Source: JBLXBZ01 sp048265185 (GTDB taxonomy: Bacteria > Pseudomonadota > Alphaproteobacteria > Rhizobiales > Stappiaceae). From it: a DNA stretch of 64,000 bases. The stretch is taken from assembly GCA_048265185.1 (NCBI GenBank), contig JBLXBZ010000004.1, forward strand, positions 124,001-188,000, given 5' to 3'. Shown in pieces: positions 43,876 to 55,024 of this stretch (the first letter of the stretch is position 1; every line of letters starts with the position of its first letter). The translations under genes were made by a program, and so were the position numbers. The notes under the pieces are model-generated. The model did not search any database and was not told the origin of the DNA. It saw only the letters and a program-made list of their open reading frames with translations.

Positions 43876-45576
43876 ATGGCAATCAGTGCAAATCGGCTTG
43901 AACTCTTGCAGATCGCCGATGCTGTGGCGCGTGAGAAGACAATCGATCGGGAAATCGTTATTTCCGCGATGGAGGACGCCATTCAAAAGGCGGCCCGCTC
44001 GCGTTATGGCACGGAAACTGAAGTACGGGCCGAAATCAACCCGAAAACCGGCGAGATTAAGCTGCAACGCCTTCTCATGGTCGTTGACAATGTTGAAAAC
44101 GTCTCCACCGAAATCTCCTTGGAGGAAGCGCGTGGGCGCAACCCTGAAGCTGGCGTCGGCGATTATATCGCCGAACCGCTGCCGCCGCTCGACTTCGGCC
44201 GCATCGCGGCGCAATCCGCCAAGCAGGTGATTGTTCAAAAAGTCCGCGAAGCGGAACGGGATCGTCAATATGACGAATTCAAGGACCGTATCGGCGAAGT
44301 CGTAAACGGCGCCGTGAAACGGGTTGAATATGGCAACGTCATTGTCGACCTGGGCCGAGGCGAGGCGATCGTCCGCCGGGATGAATTGATCCCGCGCGAG
44401 GTTTTCCGTAATGGCGACAGAATTCGGGCGTTGATATATGACGTGCGACGCGAACAGCGTGGCCCTCAGATTTTCCTCTCCCGCACCCATCCGCAATTCA
44501 TGGTCAAGCTTTTCGCTCAGGAAGTTCCGGAAATTTATGACGGCGTCATTGAAATCCGTTCAGTCGCCCGCGATCCGGGCTCTCGTGCGAAAATCGCCGT
44601 AATTTCGAAAGATTCGTCCATTGATCCCGTCGGCGCCTGCGTTGGCATGCGCGGCAGCCGCGTGCAAGCCGTGGTCGGCGAGCTTCAAGGCGAAAAAATC
44701 GACATCATTCCATGGAACGACGATCAGGCGACATTCATCGTCAACGCCCTGCAGCCGGCGGAAGTTGCGAAAGTGGTGCTTGACGAAGACGCCGAACGCA
44801 TTGAAGTTGTGGTTCCGGACGATCAATTGTCGTTGGCGATCGGTCGGCGCGGACAAAATGTTCGCCTCGCTTCCCAGCTAACCGGCTGGGCGATCGACAT
44901 TATGACCGAGCAGGACGAATCTGAGCGGCGGCAAAAAGAATTTTCCGAACGCTCCAGTCTGTTTATGGACTCGCTTAACGTTGATGAGATCGTCGGCCAG
45001 CTTCTCGCCTCTGAAGGCTTTACCTCGGTGGAGGAAGTGGCGTATGTGGAAGCGGATGAGATTTCATCCATCGAGGGCTTCGATGAAGCGACGGCTGAAG
45101 AGATACAAGCCAGAGCTCGCGAGCATCTTGAAGAACACGAAGCGAAACTCATTGCGGAACGCAAAGAACTCGGCGTATCTGACGAGTTGAACCAGATCGA
45201 CGGCATGACCACGGCCATTCTGGTAGCGCTTGGCAAAGACGGCGTGCTGACCATGGAAGACTTGGCGGGTTGCGCTACGGACGATCTCGTTGGTTGGTCA
45301 GAGCGGGAAAATGGCGAGACAACACGCCACGAAGGGTTGTTGAGCGGATTTCCCGTCAGTCGCGCTGAAGCTGAAAGAATGGTCATGACCGCCCGCGTGG
45401 CGGTGGGCTGGATATCGGAAGAAGAGCTTTCTTCAGGCGAAACTGAAGAAAGCGACGCAGATGAAACGAATGAAGCTGACGGCGACGTCGCCGCGCAAGG
45501 GCATACCCTCCCTAACGTAGACGACGCCGAACTTCAGGGAACGGAAAACGGAGAGGCGGGTGCCAAAACGCAATGA
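43876..45576 (+). CDS. nusA: Transcription termination/antitermination factor NusA
   Basis: 566 residues. N-terminal RNA polymerase-binding domain (to about 125), S1 domain (about 130-200, VVNGAVKRVEYGNVIVDLGR), tandem KH domains (about 205-350; VGMRGSRVQAVVGELQGEKI and RRGQNVRLASQLTGWAI) and a C-terminal acidic repeat region (about 365-566) like other alphaproteobacterial NusA. It regulates pausing, termination and translation coupling. It overlaps ylxR by 17 bases. Confidence 0.97.
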   Translation: MAISANRLELLQIADAVAREKTIDREIVISAMEDAIQKAARSRYGTETEVRAEINPKTGEIKLQRLLMVVDNVENVSTEISLEEARGRNPEAGVGDYIAEPLPPLDFGRIAAQSAKQVIVQKVREAERDRQYDEFKDRIGEVVNGAVKRVEYGNVIVDLGRGEAIVRRDELIPREVFRNGDRIRALIYDVRREQRGPQIFLSRTHPQFMVKLFAQEVPEIYDGVIEIRSVARDPGSRAKIAVISKDSSIDPVGACVGMRGSRVQAVVGELQGEKIDIIPWNDDQATFIVNALQPAEVAKVVLDEDAERIEVVVPDDQLSLAIGRRGQNVRLASQLTGWAIDIMTEQDESERRQKEFSERSSLFMDSLNVDEIVGQLLASEGFTSVEEVAYVEADEISSIEGFDEATAEEIQARAREHLEEHEAKLIAERKELGVSDELNQIDGMTTAILVALGKDGVLTMEDLAGCATDDLVGWSERENGETTRHEGLLSGFPVSRAEAERMVMTARVAVGWISEEELSSGETEESDADETNEADGDVAAQGHTLPNVDDAELQGTENGEAGAKTQ

Positions 45577-46216
45577 ACCGATGGAAAGATGCTGTGCGCT
45601 CACAAGAAAAGTGACGCCCGTATCAGAAATGATTCGGTTTGTTGAAGCGCCCGACGGGCAAATTGTCGCGGATTTGCGACGCAGACTACCAGGCCGCGGG
45701 GTCTGGGTGACGGCGACGCGAGAAGCGCTGATCGCGGCGGGAAAAAAAAATGTTTTCGCCCGGTCATTGAAAAAACAGGTCAGGGTTGACGCCGATATCG
45801 TCAATCAGGTTGAGACATTGATGGAGCGCTCTAGTTTAAACGCTCTGTCTTTTGTGAAAAAAGCCGGTGAACTCGTCACCGGACACGCCAAGGTCGAGTT
45901 GGCCTTGAAGAAAGAGAAGATTATCGGCCTCGTTCATGCAAAAGACGGCGCCGAAGATGGTATACGGAAGCTTGCGGAGATCTCCGCAGCTCGGTTCGGA
46001 ACGATAGACGGACCTCCGGTCGTTCGTCTGTTTACCTCGATCCAATTGGACTTGGCATTGGGTCGTTCAAATGTGATACATGCTGCACTGCTTGCTGGCC
46101 GGGCAAGCGAAGGGTTTCTGACGCGAGCGATCGCGTTAGAGCGATTTCGGCAAGGCCCGAACGCTACGCAACGTAGCGGCGCGGTTAGTGCGGACAATGC
46201 GGTGGCGCAGGACTGA
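45560..46216 (+). CDS. YlxR-type RNA-binding protein with L7Ae-like domain
   Basis: 218 residues from a GTG at 45560, overlapping the end of nusA. The N-terminal YlxR/DUF448 domain ([32 protein letters not shown]) is followed by a ribosomal L7Ae-like domain (about residues 92-175; [19 protein letters not shown]). The two are separate genes in Firmicutes and fused here, as in other alphaproteobacteria. Probably RNA-binding within the transcription-translation operon; the precise role is unknown. Confidence 0.92.
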   Translation: MPKRNEPMERCCALTRKVTPVSEMIRFVEAPDGQIVADLRRRLPGRGVWVTATREALIAAGKKNVFARSLKKQVRVDADIVNQVETLMERSSLNALSFVKKAGELVTGHAKVELALKKEKIIGLVHAKDGAEDGIRKLAEISAARFGTIDGPPVVRLFTSIQLDLALGRSNVIHAALLAGRASEGFLTRAIALERFRQGPNATQRSGAVSADNAVAQD

Positions 46217-46223
46217 AGGCAAT

Positions 46224-48893
46224 ATGAGCGAAACGAAAAACCCCGGCGACAAGACCATCAGCGTTGAGCGTAAGACGCTCGGGCTGAAACGAACCGGTGT
46301 CGAACAAGGCACCGTCAGACAGAGCTTTTCTCATGGACGGTCAAAGGCTGTCGTTGTGGAGAAGAAAAAACGTCGTGTTGTCGTGCCGGGTCAGGAAAAC
46401 ACACCGGCTCCGGAAGCTCCGCGGCAAGAACCCGTGCGTGACAAACACGCCGAGGCGGCCGAGCGCGTGGCTCCGAAGCCGGAGACGCCTGCGAACAAAC
46501 GTCCTTCCGCCCAGCGTCAGCGCGGCGGCGGCAATGTTCTGCGCACTTTGACGCAGGAAGAAGCGGCCGCCCGTATGGTGGCTCTTCGTCAGGCGCAAGT
46601 ACGTGAAGCGGAAGAAGCCAAACAGCGTGAAATCGAGGCCAAACGCCGCGCGGAAGAAGAAGCGCGTCGCAAGGTCGAAGAAGCTGAGCGCCTGAAGAAG
46701 GAAGCGGCGGAAGCGGCCGCTCGCGAAGCGGAAGAGGCCGCCAAACGTAAAGCGGAAGAAGAAGCGCGGAAAAAGCGCGAGGCGGAAGAAGCCGCCGAAG
46801 CAGCGAAAGCGCCGCCCAAGGCGGCCGCGCCGGCCGCTAAACGCGCTCCCCGGCAAGCCGAAACGGCTCCCCCACGCGCCGTGCGCAATCAGGCCGAGGA
46901 ATCTGAAACCGCGCCCAAAAAGGGTCTCAAACCCGCACTGCGTCCGGCCAGCGCGACCAAGCGGCCAACAGCGCCCAAAGCGCCGCCTCGCGGCGGTGAC
47001 GATCGTCGTCGCTCAAAGCTCACGATCACGTCCGCCACAGGAGACGATAGCGGTCGCAAACGCTCGCTGGCCTCGTTACGTCGCCGCCGTGAAAAAGAAA
47101 AACGCGCCGGACAGCAAGTCCCGCGTGAGAAAATTTCACGCGAAGTGACGCTGCCAGAAGCTATTACGATTCAGGACTTGGCGAACCGCATGGCGGAACG
47201 CGCGGTCGACATCATCAAGCTGCTGATGAAGCAGGGGCAGATGTTGAAAATCAACGACGTCATCGACGCCGACACCGCGCAGCTGCTGGCCGAAGAGCTC
47301 GGGCACACAGTGAAGCGCGTCGCCGAATCAGACGTCGAGGAAGGCCTGTTCCAGATCGCCGACTCCGATGACATGCTGGAGCCGCGCGCCCCGGTCGTCA
47401 CGATCATGGGTCACGTTGATCACGGGAAAACGTCATTGCTTGACGCTTTCCGCGAAGCAAATGTCGTCTCCGGAGAAGCCGGCGGCATCACCCAGCATAT
47501 CGGCGCTTATCAAATCAAGAAAAACGATCAGAAGATCACTTTCATTGATACGCCCGGCCATGCGGCGTTCACTCAGATGCGCGCACGCGGCGCCAAGGCC
47601 ACGGACATCGTCATTCTGGTGGTCGCCGCCGACGACGGCGTCATGCCGCAAACCAAGGAAGCGATTGCGCACGCAAAGGCGGCCGACGTGCCGATCATCG
47701 TGGCGATCAACAAAATCGATAAACCGAACGCGGATCCAAATCGCGTTCGCACCGAACTGCTACAGCATGAAATCGTTGTAGAAAGCATGGGCGGCGACGT
47801 AATTGACGTCGAAGTGTCGGCTCTTCAGAAGACTAATCTCGACAAGCTGCTGGAAATGATCCTGTTGCAGTCGGAAGTTCTTGAATTGAAGGCCAACCCG
47901 GACCGCACGGCGGAAGGTCTCGTCATCGAGGCCCAGCTGGACAAGGGCCGCGGTCCTGTGGCCACCGTCTTGGTTCAAAAAGGCACCCTTCGCGTTGGCG
48001 ACATTCTTGTCGCCGGCTCCGAGTGGGGACGGGTGCGCGCCATGATCGACGAACATGGCCAGCAAGTAAAAGAAGCGGGGCCATCCAAGCCGGTTGAGGT
48101 TCTTGGCTTCCAGGGCACTCCGGCCGCCGGCGACATGGTCGCCGTCACCGAGAATGAGGCGCGAGCGCGTGAAGTCGTTGACTATCGTCAGCGCCAGAAA
48201 CGCGAAAAAGCCTCCTTGCACGCAGCCGGGACCCGCGGCTCGCTTGAGCAAATGATGAACCGCTTGCAGGAAACCGGTAAAAAAGAGTTTCCTCTGGTCA
48301 TCAAAGGTGACGTTCAAGGCTCAGTGGAAGCCGTAGTCGGCGCATTGGACGATCTGGGGACCGACGAAGTCGCCGCCCGGGTTCTTCACGCCGCCGTTGG
48401 CGGGATCACGGAAGCGGACGTCACTCTTGCGACGGCGTCAAACGCGCCGATCATGGGCTTCAACGTGCGCGCCAACAAGCAAGCTCGTGAAGCGGCTAAC
48501 CGCGAAGGCATCGAGATCCGCTATTACAACATCATTTACGATCTCGTGGATGACGTTAAAGCGGCCATGTCCGGTCTGCTCTCGCCAGAACGGCGCGAAA
48601 CATTCCTTGGCAATGCTGAGATCCGTGAGATCTTCAACATCTCCAAGGTCGGCAAGGTCGCAGGGTGTCTTGTCACCGAAGGCGTGGTCGAGCGCGGCGC
48701 GCAAGTGCGCCTTATCCGCGACGACGTGGTTGTTCACGAAGGCGAACTTGGAACGCTTAAGCGCTTCAAGGACGAAGTCAAACAGGTCGTCTCCGGTCAG
48801 GAATGCGGCATGAACTTCGTCAGCTATCAGGACATGCGCCCCGGCGACGTGATCGAATGTTACCGTGTGGAAGAGATCGCGCGTACATTGTAA
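46224..48893 (+). CDS. infB: Translation initiation factor IF-2
   Basis: 889 residues from the ATG at 46224, eight bases after ylxR. The N-terminal 300 residues are charged, with a Glu/Lys/Ala/Arg coiled coil (about 115-205) that the longer alphaproteobacterial IF-2 carries. The GTPase core shows [18 protein letters not shown] (G1), [16 protein letters not shown] (G3) and [12 protein letters not shown] (G4), then domains II-IV with C-terminal [15 protein letters not shown]. It positions initiator tRNA on the 30S subunit. Confidence 0.98.
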   Translation: MSETKNPGDKTISVERKTLGLKRTGVEQGTVRQSFSHGRSKAVVVEKKKRRVVVPGQENTPAPEAPRQEPVRDKHAEAAERVAPKPETPANKRPSAQRQRGGGNVLRTLTQEEAAARMVALRQAQVREAEEAKQREIEAKRRAEEEARRKVEEAERLKKEAAEAAAREAEEAAKRKAEEEARKKREAEEAAEAAKAPPKAAAPAAKRAPRQAETAPPRAVRNQAEESETAPKKGLKPALRPASATKRPTAPKAPPRGGDDRRRSKLTITSATGDDSGRKRSLASLRRRREKEKRAGQQVPREKISREVTLPEAITIQDLANRMAERAVDIIKLLMKQGQMLKINDVIDADTAQLLAEELGHTVKRVAESDVEEGLFQIADSDDMLEPRAPVVTIMGHVDHGKTSLLDAFREANVVSGEAGGITQHIGAYQIKKNDQKITFIDTPGHAAFTQMRARGAKATDIVILVVAADDGVMPQTKEAIAHAKAADVPIIVAINKIDKPNADPNRVRTELLQHEIVVESMGGDVIDVEVSALQKTNLDKLLEMILLQSEVLELKANPDRTAEGLVIEAQLDKGRGPVATVLVQKGTLRVGDILVAGSEWGRVRAMIDEHGQQVKEAGPSKPVEVLGFQGTPAAGDMVAVTENEARAREVVDYRQRQKREKASLHAAGTRGSLEQMMNRLQETGKKEFPLVIKGDVQGSVEAVVGALDDLGTDEVAARVLHAAVGGITEADVTLATASNAPIMGFNVRANKQAREAANREGIEIRYYNIIYDLVDDVKAAMSGLLSPERRETFLGNAEIREIFNISKVGKVAGCLVTEGVVERGAQVRLIRDDVVVHEGELGTLKRFKDEVKQVVSGQECGMNFVSYQDMRPGDVIECYRVEEIARTL

Positions 48894-48925
48894 GGCGCGA
48901 TCTGCGATTTCATTTGACGAATTCG

Positions 48926-48975
48926 CCTGAGCCATAGGCTCAGGGGAAGCGACAGGCCGGAGCATTCGGCCTGTC
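48926..48975 (+). terminator. Two hairpins downstream of infB
   Basis: CCTGAGCC/GGCTCAGG (48926-48944) and GACAGGCCG/CGGCCTGTC (48951-48975) form adjacent perfect stems between infB and rbfA, the second followed by TCTTCTGTT. They may attenuate read-through or mark an RNA processing site; the T tract is poor. Confidence 0.5.
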
Positions 48976-49012
48976 TCTTCTGTTAAACGGCGAAAGAATT
49001 CAGGAACACTCT

Positions 49013-49429
49013 GTGGCACAACAAAACTCCGCTAAACCTCCATCGCAGCGCCAGCTTCGCGTTGGAGAACTGGTTCGCAAGGAACTGGCGGACATTCTCT
49101 CGCGCGGGAGCCTATCCGATCCCGAGCTTGACGGCGTGATCATCAGCGTTCCGGAAGTGCGAATGACGCCGGACCTGCGGGTCGCAACCTGTCTAGTCAT
49201 GCCTCTGGGCGGCGAAAACGGGCCAACGGTGGTGAAGGCGCTCAACCGCAGCGCTAAATTTTTTCGCGGACAGGTCGCCCGGCGGATGACGATGAAATTC
49301 AGCCCCGACGTTCGTTTTGTCCTCGACACCCGTTTCGACGACGATGACCGCATCGGCCGGCTTCTGGGTTCAGACGACGTGCGCCAGGATATCGCCAGCG
49401 CGCCCGACGATGACGACCAGAACATTTGA
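49013..49429 (+). CDS. rbfA: 30S ribosome-binding factor A
   Basis: 138 residues from a GTG at 49013, with AGGA upstream. KH-like fold with the typical RQLRVGELVRKELADIL start and the RSAKFFRGQVARRMTMKFSP segment. Needed for 16S rRNA processing and cold adaptation. C-terminal tail is acidic (DDDDQNI). truB follows after 60 bases. Confidence 0.95.
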   Translation: MAQQNSAKPPSQRQLRVGELVRKELADILSRGSLSDPELDGVIISVPEVRMTPDLRVATCLVMPLGGENGPTVVKALNRSAKFFRGQVARRMTMKFSPDVRFVLDTRFDDDDRIGRLLGSDDVRQDIASAPDDDDQNI

Positions 49430-49489
49430 GACGGCGTTACGCGCGGCGCCCATAATTTACATTTCATTTCATAATTGGCTCGTTGAAAA

Positions 49490-50416
49490 ATGGCGTCTCA
49501 GCGCAAGAGAATTCGTAATAAAATTGACGGCTGGCTCGTTCTCGACAAACCTGTCGGTTTGAGCTCCAACGACGCGCTATCGCGCATCAAACGTTTGCTC
49601 CATCCTGAAAAAGTCGGCCACGCGGGAACCCTTGACCCACTCGCCTCAGGTTGCCTTCCTCTAGCCTTCGGCGAAGCGACCAAGACCGTCTCCTTCGCCA
49701 TGCACGGCCGCAAAGTATATCGCTTTGAGGTAAGCTGGGGAACGCAGACCACCACGGACGACGCCGAGGGCGACGTCATGGCAAGCTCGCAGGTCCGCCC
49801 AAACAGCGACGAAATCAGGGCGATCCTACCCGAGTTCACCGGCGCCATCATGCAGCGCCCACCCGCCTTCTCCGCCATCAAGGTGCAAGGGCAGCGGGCT
49901 TATGATCTAGCCCGCGGCGGTGAAGCCGTCGAGCTGGAGCCGCGCCCCATCGACATTCACCGTCTTGATCTCGTCGACCATCCCGATGAAAACACCTCGG
50001 TGTTTGAAGCTGAATGCGGCAAAGGCACCTATGTGCGATCGCTAGCGCGCGACTTTGGGCGCCGGCTTGGAACATACGGTTATGTAACGGATTTGCGCCG
50101 GCTGCTGGTCGGACCTTTCGGCGAAGAGGACATGATTCCGCTGGCTGAACTGCAACAGATGGCTGAAGAAGGAGCTACGACAGAAGATCTCCTGCAATAT
50201 ATCGCCCCTGTTAGAACCGCTCTTGAAGACTTGCTGGAGATTCCCGTCGACGAGCAGGCCGCCGGCCGTATTCGCCAAGGCATGGCCATCATCTTGCGCG
50301 GCCGCGACGCTCCGCTCAATTGTTCTGAAGCCTTCGCCTCCCACGCCGGCGTCCCAGTGGCCCTAGGGGCCGTCGACAAGGGTGAATTCAAACCATCGCG
50401 GGTTTTTCATCTGTAA
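49490..50416 (+). CDS. truB: tRNA pseudouridine(55) synthase
   Basis: 308 residues. The catalytic region GHAGTLDPLASGCLPLAFGEA contains the conserved Asp, with GWLVLDKPVGLSSND at the start and CGKGTYVRSLARDFG later. It makes pseudouridine 55 in all tRNAs. It belongs to the nusA-infB operon; rpsO starts 284 bases downstream behind a separate leader. Confidence 0.96.
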   Translation: MASQRKRIRNKIDGWLVLDKPVGLSSNDALSRIKRLLHPEKVGHAGTLDPLASGCLPLAFGEATKTVSFAMHGRKVYRFEVSWGTQTTTDDAEGDVMASSQVRPNSDEIRAILPEFTGAIMQRPPAFSAIKVQGQRAYDLARGGEAVELEPRPIDIHRLDLVDHPDENTSVFEAECGKGTYVRSLARDFGRRLGTYGYVTDLRRLLVGPFGEEDMIPLAELQQMAEEGATTEDLLQYIAPVRTALEDLLEIPVDEQAAGRIRQGMAIILRGRDAPLNCSEAFASHAGVPVALGAVDKGEFKPSRVFHL

Positions 50417-50421
50417 ACAAG

Positions 50422-50450
50422 GTCGCGCGTGAGGCGCCGAATGGCGCGAC
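50422..50450 (+). terminator. Weak hairpin after truB
   Basis: GTCGCGC (50422-50428) pairs exactly with GCGCGAC (50444-50450) six bases after the truB stop codon. There is no T tract. The rest of the 284-base gap to rpsO shows no gene; it should hold the rpsO promoter and the S15-binding leader. Confidence 0.4.
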
Positions 50451-50700
50451 TATAGAATCTGCTGGATTAATTGCCGGAATTAAGCGATAAGCCCCCTGCT
50501 GGAAAGATGAGCTTTTCAGCGATTGTTCAAGATGACTGCGCTGGACGACATCCCGGCGTACGCCGTCAAGAGCAAGGATATTGACCGTACGGTCATTATC
50601 ACGCGCTGGAACCTGCGCCGCCGCCTCGTCATTGACGACTGCCGCGCAATCCAGACTGATGATCAAGACGCCCTCACGGGCCTAAAAAAAGGATATCCCG

Positions 50701-50970
50701 ATGTCGATTACAACCGAGCGTAAAGCGGAACTCATGAAAGAGTTCGGCATTAACGAAACCGATACCGGTTCTCCCGAGGTGCAGATCGCGATCCTTACCG
50801 AACGGATCAACAATCTGACCGGACACTTCAAGGGGCATGGCAAAGATAACCATTCTCGCCGCGGTCTTTTGAAGATGGTCGCGCGCCGTCGCTCGCTTCT
50901 GGATTATGTTCGCGGTAAAAAAGAAAGCCGCTACAAAGAGTTGATCGAACGACTCGGCATTCGCCGCTAA
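50701..50970 (+). CDS. rpsO: 30S ribosomal protein S15
   Basis: 89 residues, full length, with the typical [20 protein letters not shown] and [18 protein letters not shown]. Binds 16S rRNA early in 30S assembly. AAAGGATATCCCG precedes the ATG. Paired with pnp downstream, as in many Proteobacteria; S15 commonly represses its own mRNA. Confidence 0.98.
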   Translation: MSITTERKAELMKEFGINETDTGSPEVQIAILTERINNLTGHFKGHGKDNHSRRGLLKMVARRRSLLDYVRGKKESRYKELIERLGIRR

Positions 50971-50979
50971 GATCAAAAC

Positions 50980-51012
50980 AATGCGGCGGACTTTGAAACT
51001 GGCCGCCGCATT
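50980..51012 (+). terminator. Hairpin between rpsO and pnp
   Basis: AATGCGGCGG (50980-50989) pairs perfectly with CCGCCGCATT (51003-51012), starting 10 bases after the rpsO stop codon. The 3' side has no T tract. In E. coli the corresponding gap holds a terminator and an RNase III site controlling pnp; a similar role is likely. Confidence 0.6.
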
Positions 51013-51239
51013 GCTAAGATTGATAGATAGAGGGAACGATCAAGGGGCAGGATTGCCGGATGTTTTAACGCGCCAAAGCGCCCAAGAACCTCCCGCTGTC
51101 TTGCCCGTGATATCACCCTGACGAAGCGGAAACGCTTGTTAAGAACGCCGCCATTGAAGGAGAAGCCTTCAAACCCGGCGTTTCTCAAGGCTCGTCTGGC
51201 GCTCACGATGCGCTGAACGGCAAACAGTTAGGAACGAAA

Positions 51240-53357
51240 ATGTTTAATATTCATCGCGTGGAAGTAGATTGGGGCGGTCGGCCCCTGACGCTCGAAACCG
51301 GCAAGATCGCCCGTCAGGCTGACGGCGCGGTTCTGGCGACTTATGGCGAAACGAAAGTTTTGGCCACAATCGTCGCCGCCAAAAAACCAAAGCCCGGGCA
51401 GGACTTCTTCCCGTTGACGGTAAACTACCAGGAAAAGGCTTTCGCCGCTGGCCGCATTCCCGGCGGCTTTTTCAAGCGCGAAGGTCGTCCGTCCGAACAT
51501 GAAACGCTCACATCGCGTCTGATCGACCGTCCAATTCGCCCGCTGTTCGCCGAGGGCTTCAAATGCGACACGCAGGTCGTTCTGACGGTTCTGTCCCACG
51601 ACATGGAAAACGCGCCGGACATGGTGGCGCTGGTGGCCGCCTCTGCCGCTCTGACGATTTCCGGCGTCCCCTTCATGGGCCCGATCGGCGGCGCGCGCGT
51701 TGGCTACATCGACGGCGAATATGTTCTCAACCCGCTGGTTGACGACATGCCAGATTCCGCGCTTGACCTCGTCGTGGCCGGCACGTCGGACGCCGTCCTG
51801 ATGGTTGAATCGGAAGCCAAAGAGCTTTCCGAAGAAATCATGCTCGGCGCGGTCGTCTTCGGTCAGAAAGGCTTCCAGCCTGTCATCGACGCCATCATCA
51901 AACTTGCCGAAACTGCGGCGAAAGAGCCACGCGAGCTCGTCGTGGAAGACAATTCCGCGCTTTTCGCCAAGGTCAAGGAAATCGCCGCAGGCGAATTGAA
52001 CGAAGCCTATTCGATCACGGTCAAAGCCGAGCGCAAAGACGCCGTGGACGCAATTAAAGCAAAGGTTCTGGCGACGCTGGTCCCTGAAGGCGACGAAAAC
52101 GCCCCTGATCCGGTTCTGATCGGTGACCTGTTCAAGAAAGCGGAAGCTGAAATTGTTCGCGGCCGCATTCTGGATGATGGTTCGCGCATCGATGGCCGCG
52201 ACCTGAAAACGGTTCGCCCGATCGTTGCGGAAGTGGGCATTCTTCCTCGCGCCCATGGCTCTGCTCTGTTTACACGCGGCGAGACGCAAGCGCTGGCCGT
52301 CGCCACTCTGGGCACCAATGACGATGAGCAGTTCATCGATCTCCTGGAAGGCACCCGCAAGGGCACCTTCATGCTTCACTATAACTTCCCACCCTATTCC
52401 GTCGGCGAAACAGGTCGCATGGGCTCCCCGGGACGCCGCGAAATCGGCCATGGCAAGCTCGCATGGCGCGCCGCTAATCCGGTTCTGCCTCAGCACCACG
52501 AGTTCCCATACACGATCCGAATCGTGTCGGAAGTGACCGAATCAAACGGTTCCTCCTCCATGGCCACCGTTTGCGGCGCGTCGCTTGCGATGATGGACGC
52601 CGGCGTGCCTCTCAAGGCGCCTATCGCCGGCATCGCCATGGGTCTTATCAAGGAAGGCGAGCGCTACGCCGTTCTATCCGACATCCTTGGCGATGAAGAT
52701 CACCTTGGCGACATGGACTTCAAGGTCGCCGGCACGTCCGAAGGCGTGACCTCGCTGCAGATGGACATCAAGATCGACGGCATCACCGAAGAGATCATGA
52801 GCACCGCGCTGGAGCAGGCCCGCGAAGGTCGTATTCATATTCTCGGTGAAATGGCGAAGGCGATCACCGAAGCGCGCGCCGAGCTTGGCGAACACGCCCC
52901 GCGCATTGAAGTGATCAAGATCCCGGTCGACAAGATCCGTGAAGTCATCGGTTCCGGCGGTAAAGTTATCCGCGAAATCGTTGAAAAAACCGGCGCCAAG
53001 GTCAACATCGAAGACGACGGCACCGTGAAGATCGCCTCCAACGACGGCAAGGCCATCAAGGCTGCGGTGAATTGGGTCAACTCAATCGCCGCCGAGCCGG
53101 AAGTCGGCGTCATCTACGAAGGCACCGTTGTGAAAACCGTGGACTTCGGCGCATTCGTCAACTTCTTCGGCGCCCGCGATGGTCTGGTTCACATCTCCCA
53201 GCTCGCTCCGCAAAAAGTTGGCAAAACCACCGACGTGGTCAAGGAAGGCCAGAAGGTTTGGGTCAAGCTGATGGGCTTTGATGAGCGCGGCAAGGTTCGC
53301 CTCTCCATGAAGGTCGTGGATCAGGAAACCGGACAGGAAATCAAATCAGACGACTGA
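51240..53357 (+). CDS. pnp: Polyribonucleotide nucleotidyltransferase
   Basis: 705 residues. Two RNase PH domains (about 10-230 and 310-545; second core has [18 protein letters not shown] and [19 protein letters not shown]), then KH (about 555-615, [14 protein letters not shown]) and S1 (about 620-690, [17 protein letters not shown]). Phosphorolytic 3'-5' exonuclease of the RNA degradosome. A strong terminator follows. Confidence 0.98.
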   Translation: MFNIHRVEVDWGGRPLTLETGKIARQADGAVLATYGETKVLATIVAAKKPKPGQDFFPLTVNYQEKAFAAGRIPGGFFKREGRPSEHETLTSRLIDRPIRPLFAEGFKCDTQVVLTVLSHDMENAPDMVALVAASAALTISGVPFMGPIGGARVGYIDGEYVLNPLVDDMPDSALDLVVAGTSDAVLMVESEAKELSEEIMLGAVVFGQKGFQPVIDAIIKLAETAAKEPRELVVEDNSALFAKVKEIAAGELNEAYSITVKAERKDAVDAIKAKVLATLVPEGDENAPDPVLIGDLFKKAEAEIVRGRILDDGSRIDGRDLKTVRPIVAEVGILPRAHGSALFTRGETQALAVATLGTNDDEQFIDLLEGTRKGTFMLHYNFPPYSVGETGRMGSPGRREIGHGKLAWRAANPVLPQHHEFPYTIRIVSEVTESNGSSSMATVCGASLAMMDAGVPLKAPIAGIAMGLIKEGERYAVLSDILGDEDHLGDMDFKVAGTSEGVTSLQMDIKIDGITEEIMSTALEQAREGRIHILGEMAKAITEARAELGEHAPRIEVIKIPVDKIREVIGSGGKVIREIVEKTGAKVNIEDDGTVKIASNDGKAIKAAVNWVNSIAAEPEVGVIYEGTVVKTVDFGAFVNFFGARDGLVHISQLAPQKVGKTTDVVKEGQKVWVKLMGFDERGKVRLSMKVVDQETGQEIKSDD

Positions 53358-53384
53358 TTTGAAACTCGCTTTCGCAGCATTTTG

Positions 53385-53413
53385 AAAAACCGGGGCCATT
53401 GTCCCGGTTTTTT
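53385..53413 (+). terminator. Intrinsic terminator of pnp
   Basis: AAAAACCGGG with CCCGGTTTTTT around an 8-base loop (GCCATTGT), a textbook Rho-independent terminator about 28 bases after the pnp stop codon. Confidence 0.9.
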
Positions 53414-53499
53414 GTTATCCGGGTTTCCCCTTGTCTGCGCGACTGCTATATGTTCGCCGGCAATTCGGTCTGAACCGACACAAGTCGTCTGGAGTGAAC

Positions 53500-54312
53500 A
53501 TGGGTGAAATGCGACTGGTTGTAGTGGGCGCAGGCGGGCGAATGGGGCGCAGCCTCGTGCGTTCAGTTTGCCAAATGGAAGGCGTTTTGGTCAGCGCCGC
53601 AGTGGACCGCGAAAATTCTCCATTTCTCGGTCAAGATATCGGCGAACTGAGCGAAATAGGCCCGATTGGCGTTAAGGTGGAAGCCGATGCGGAACAAGCT
53701 TTCGCAGAAGCCGACGGCGTTCTTGACTTCACCTCGCCAGCAGCGAGCCTCGCTTATGCAAAGCTCGCCGCCGCACATGGGCTGGTCCATGTGATCGGCA
53801 CCACCGGCATGAGCGCGGATCAGACAGACGCCGTGGCGACTGCCGCACAGAAAACCCCTATCGTCAAATCCGGCAACATGAGCCTCGGGGTGAACCTTCT
53901 CGCCAACCTCGTGAGAAAAGCCGCGGCGGCGCTGGACGAGGACTTCGACATAGAAATCGTCGAAATGCATCACCGCCACAAGGTCGACGCGCCTTCCGGC
54001 ACGGCATTGCTGCTCGGCGAGGCGGCGGCGGCGGGACGCGGCGTTCAGCTCGAAGATCGCTCAGTGCGGGTGCGCGACGGTCACACCGGCCCCCGTCCGG
54101 AAGGAGACATCGGTTTCGCCACCCTGCGCGGCGGCTCCGTCATCGGCGATCACGACGTCATTTTCGCAGGCCCGTTTGAGCGCATTACTCTGGCTCATCA
54201 CGCGCAAGACCGTCAAATTTTTGCGCGCGGCGCGATAAAAGCAGCCCTATGGGCGCGAAATAAAAAACCTGGACTTTATTCGATGGCCGACGTTCTCGGC
54301 CTCAGCGATTAA
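53500..54312 (+). CDS. dapB: 4-hydroxy-tetrahydrodipicolinate reductase
   Basis: 270 residues from the ATG at 53500, with GGAG 5 bases upstream; an ATG at 53431 is less likely. NAD(P)-binding motif [13 protein letters not shown], the HVIGTTGMS loop and the substrate-binding [18 protein letters not shown]. Lysine and diaminopimelate synthesis. gpmA follows after 24 bases, so they are co-transcribed, a common arrangement in Rhizobiales. Confidence 0.96.
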   Translation: MGEMRLVVVGAGGRMGRSLVRSVCQMEGVLVSAAVDRENSPFLGQDIGELSEIGPIGVKVEADAEQAFAEADGVLDFTSPAASLAYAKLAAAHGLVHVIGTTGMSADQTDAVATAAQKTPIVKSGNMSLGVNLLANLVRKAAAALDEDFDIEIVEMHHRHKVDAPSGTALLLGEAAAAGRGVQLEDRSVRVRDGHTGPRPEGDIGFATLRGGSVIGDHDVIFAGPFERITLAHHAQDRQIFARGAIKAALWARNKKPGLYSMADVLGLSD

Positions 54313-54336
54313 GCTTTATTGCAGCGGAGATCATAC

Positions 54337-54957
54337 ATGGAACGTCTTTTGGTACTCGTTCGCCACGGCCAAAGCGAGTGGAACCTGAAAAACTTATTCA
54401 CCGGCTGGAAAGACCCCGACCTCACGGAGCAGGGCGTTTCCGAAGCTCACTCGGCAGGTGAAAAACTGCGCGATATGAAGCTGCAATTCGATCTGGCATT
54501 CACTTCGGATCTTGGCCGCGCTCAACGCACGCTTTCCATCATTCTCGATGAGTTGGGACAAACGGGCCTTGAAACCATTCGCGACCAAGCGCTGAATGAA
54601 CGCGATTACGGCGATCTCACCGGAATGAACAAAGATGAGGCCCGCGAACAGTTCGGTGAAGAACAGGTGCACATCTGGCGCCGCTCTTTCGATGTTCCTC
54701 CCCCCGGCGGCGAAAGCTTGAAAATGACGGCGGAGCGCGTTCTTCCTTATTATCACAAGGAAATCCTGCCCCGCGTCATGACCGGGCGGCGGGTGATCGT
54801 CGCAGCCCATGGCAATTCATTGCGGGCGTTAATCATGGAGTTGGAAAATCTCACTCCGGAACAGATTCTGCAACGGGAGCTTGGAACCGGCGCGCCGGTG
54901 ATTTACCGCCTGAATGAAGACGGGGCGGTGACGAGCAGCGACGATCTCGCCGACTGA
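54337..54957 (+). CDS. gpmA: 2,3-bisphosphoglycerate-dependent phosphoglycerate mutase
   Basis: 206 residues from the ATG at 54337, with GGAG 7 bases upstream. Catalytic [18 protein letters not shown] contains the phosphorylated His, and [18 protein letters not shown] the second His. The protein is shorter than the E. coli enzyme, as expected for alphaproteobacteria. Interconverts 2- and 3-phosphoglycerate. Confidence 0.96.
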   Translation: MERLLVLVRHGQSEWNLKNLFTGWKDPDLTEQGVSEAHSAGEKLRDMKLQFDLAFTSDLGRAQRTLSIILDELGQTGLETIRDQALNERDYGDLTGMNKDEAREQFGEEQVHIWRRSFDVPPPGGESLKMTAERVLPYYHKEILPRVMTGRRVIVAAHGNSLRALIMELENLTPEQILQRELGTGAPVIYRLNEDGAVTSSDDLAD

Positions 54958-54977
54958 TCAGTATTTCACTCCAAATA

Positions 54978-55003
54978 GCGGCGCGCTAAACCCGGCGCGC
55001 CGC
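54978..55003. terminator. Bidirectional hairpin between gpmA and the dehydrogenase gene
   Basis: GCGGCGCGC (54978-54986) and GCGCGCCGC (54995-55003) pair perfectly over nine bases in the 67-base gap between convergent genes. A-rich bases to the left and CTTATTCTC to the right give limited T tracts on both strands. Confidence 0.6.
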
Positions 55004-55024
55004 CACTTATTCTCAAAGCCCAGC

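Noticed and set aside
50523..50723. 66-codon plus-strand open frame before rpsO
   Set aside because: It overlaps the start of rpsO, has no family features and its composition fits an untranslated leader.
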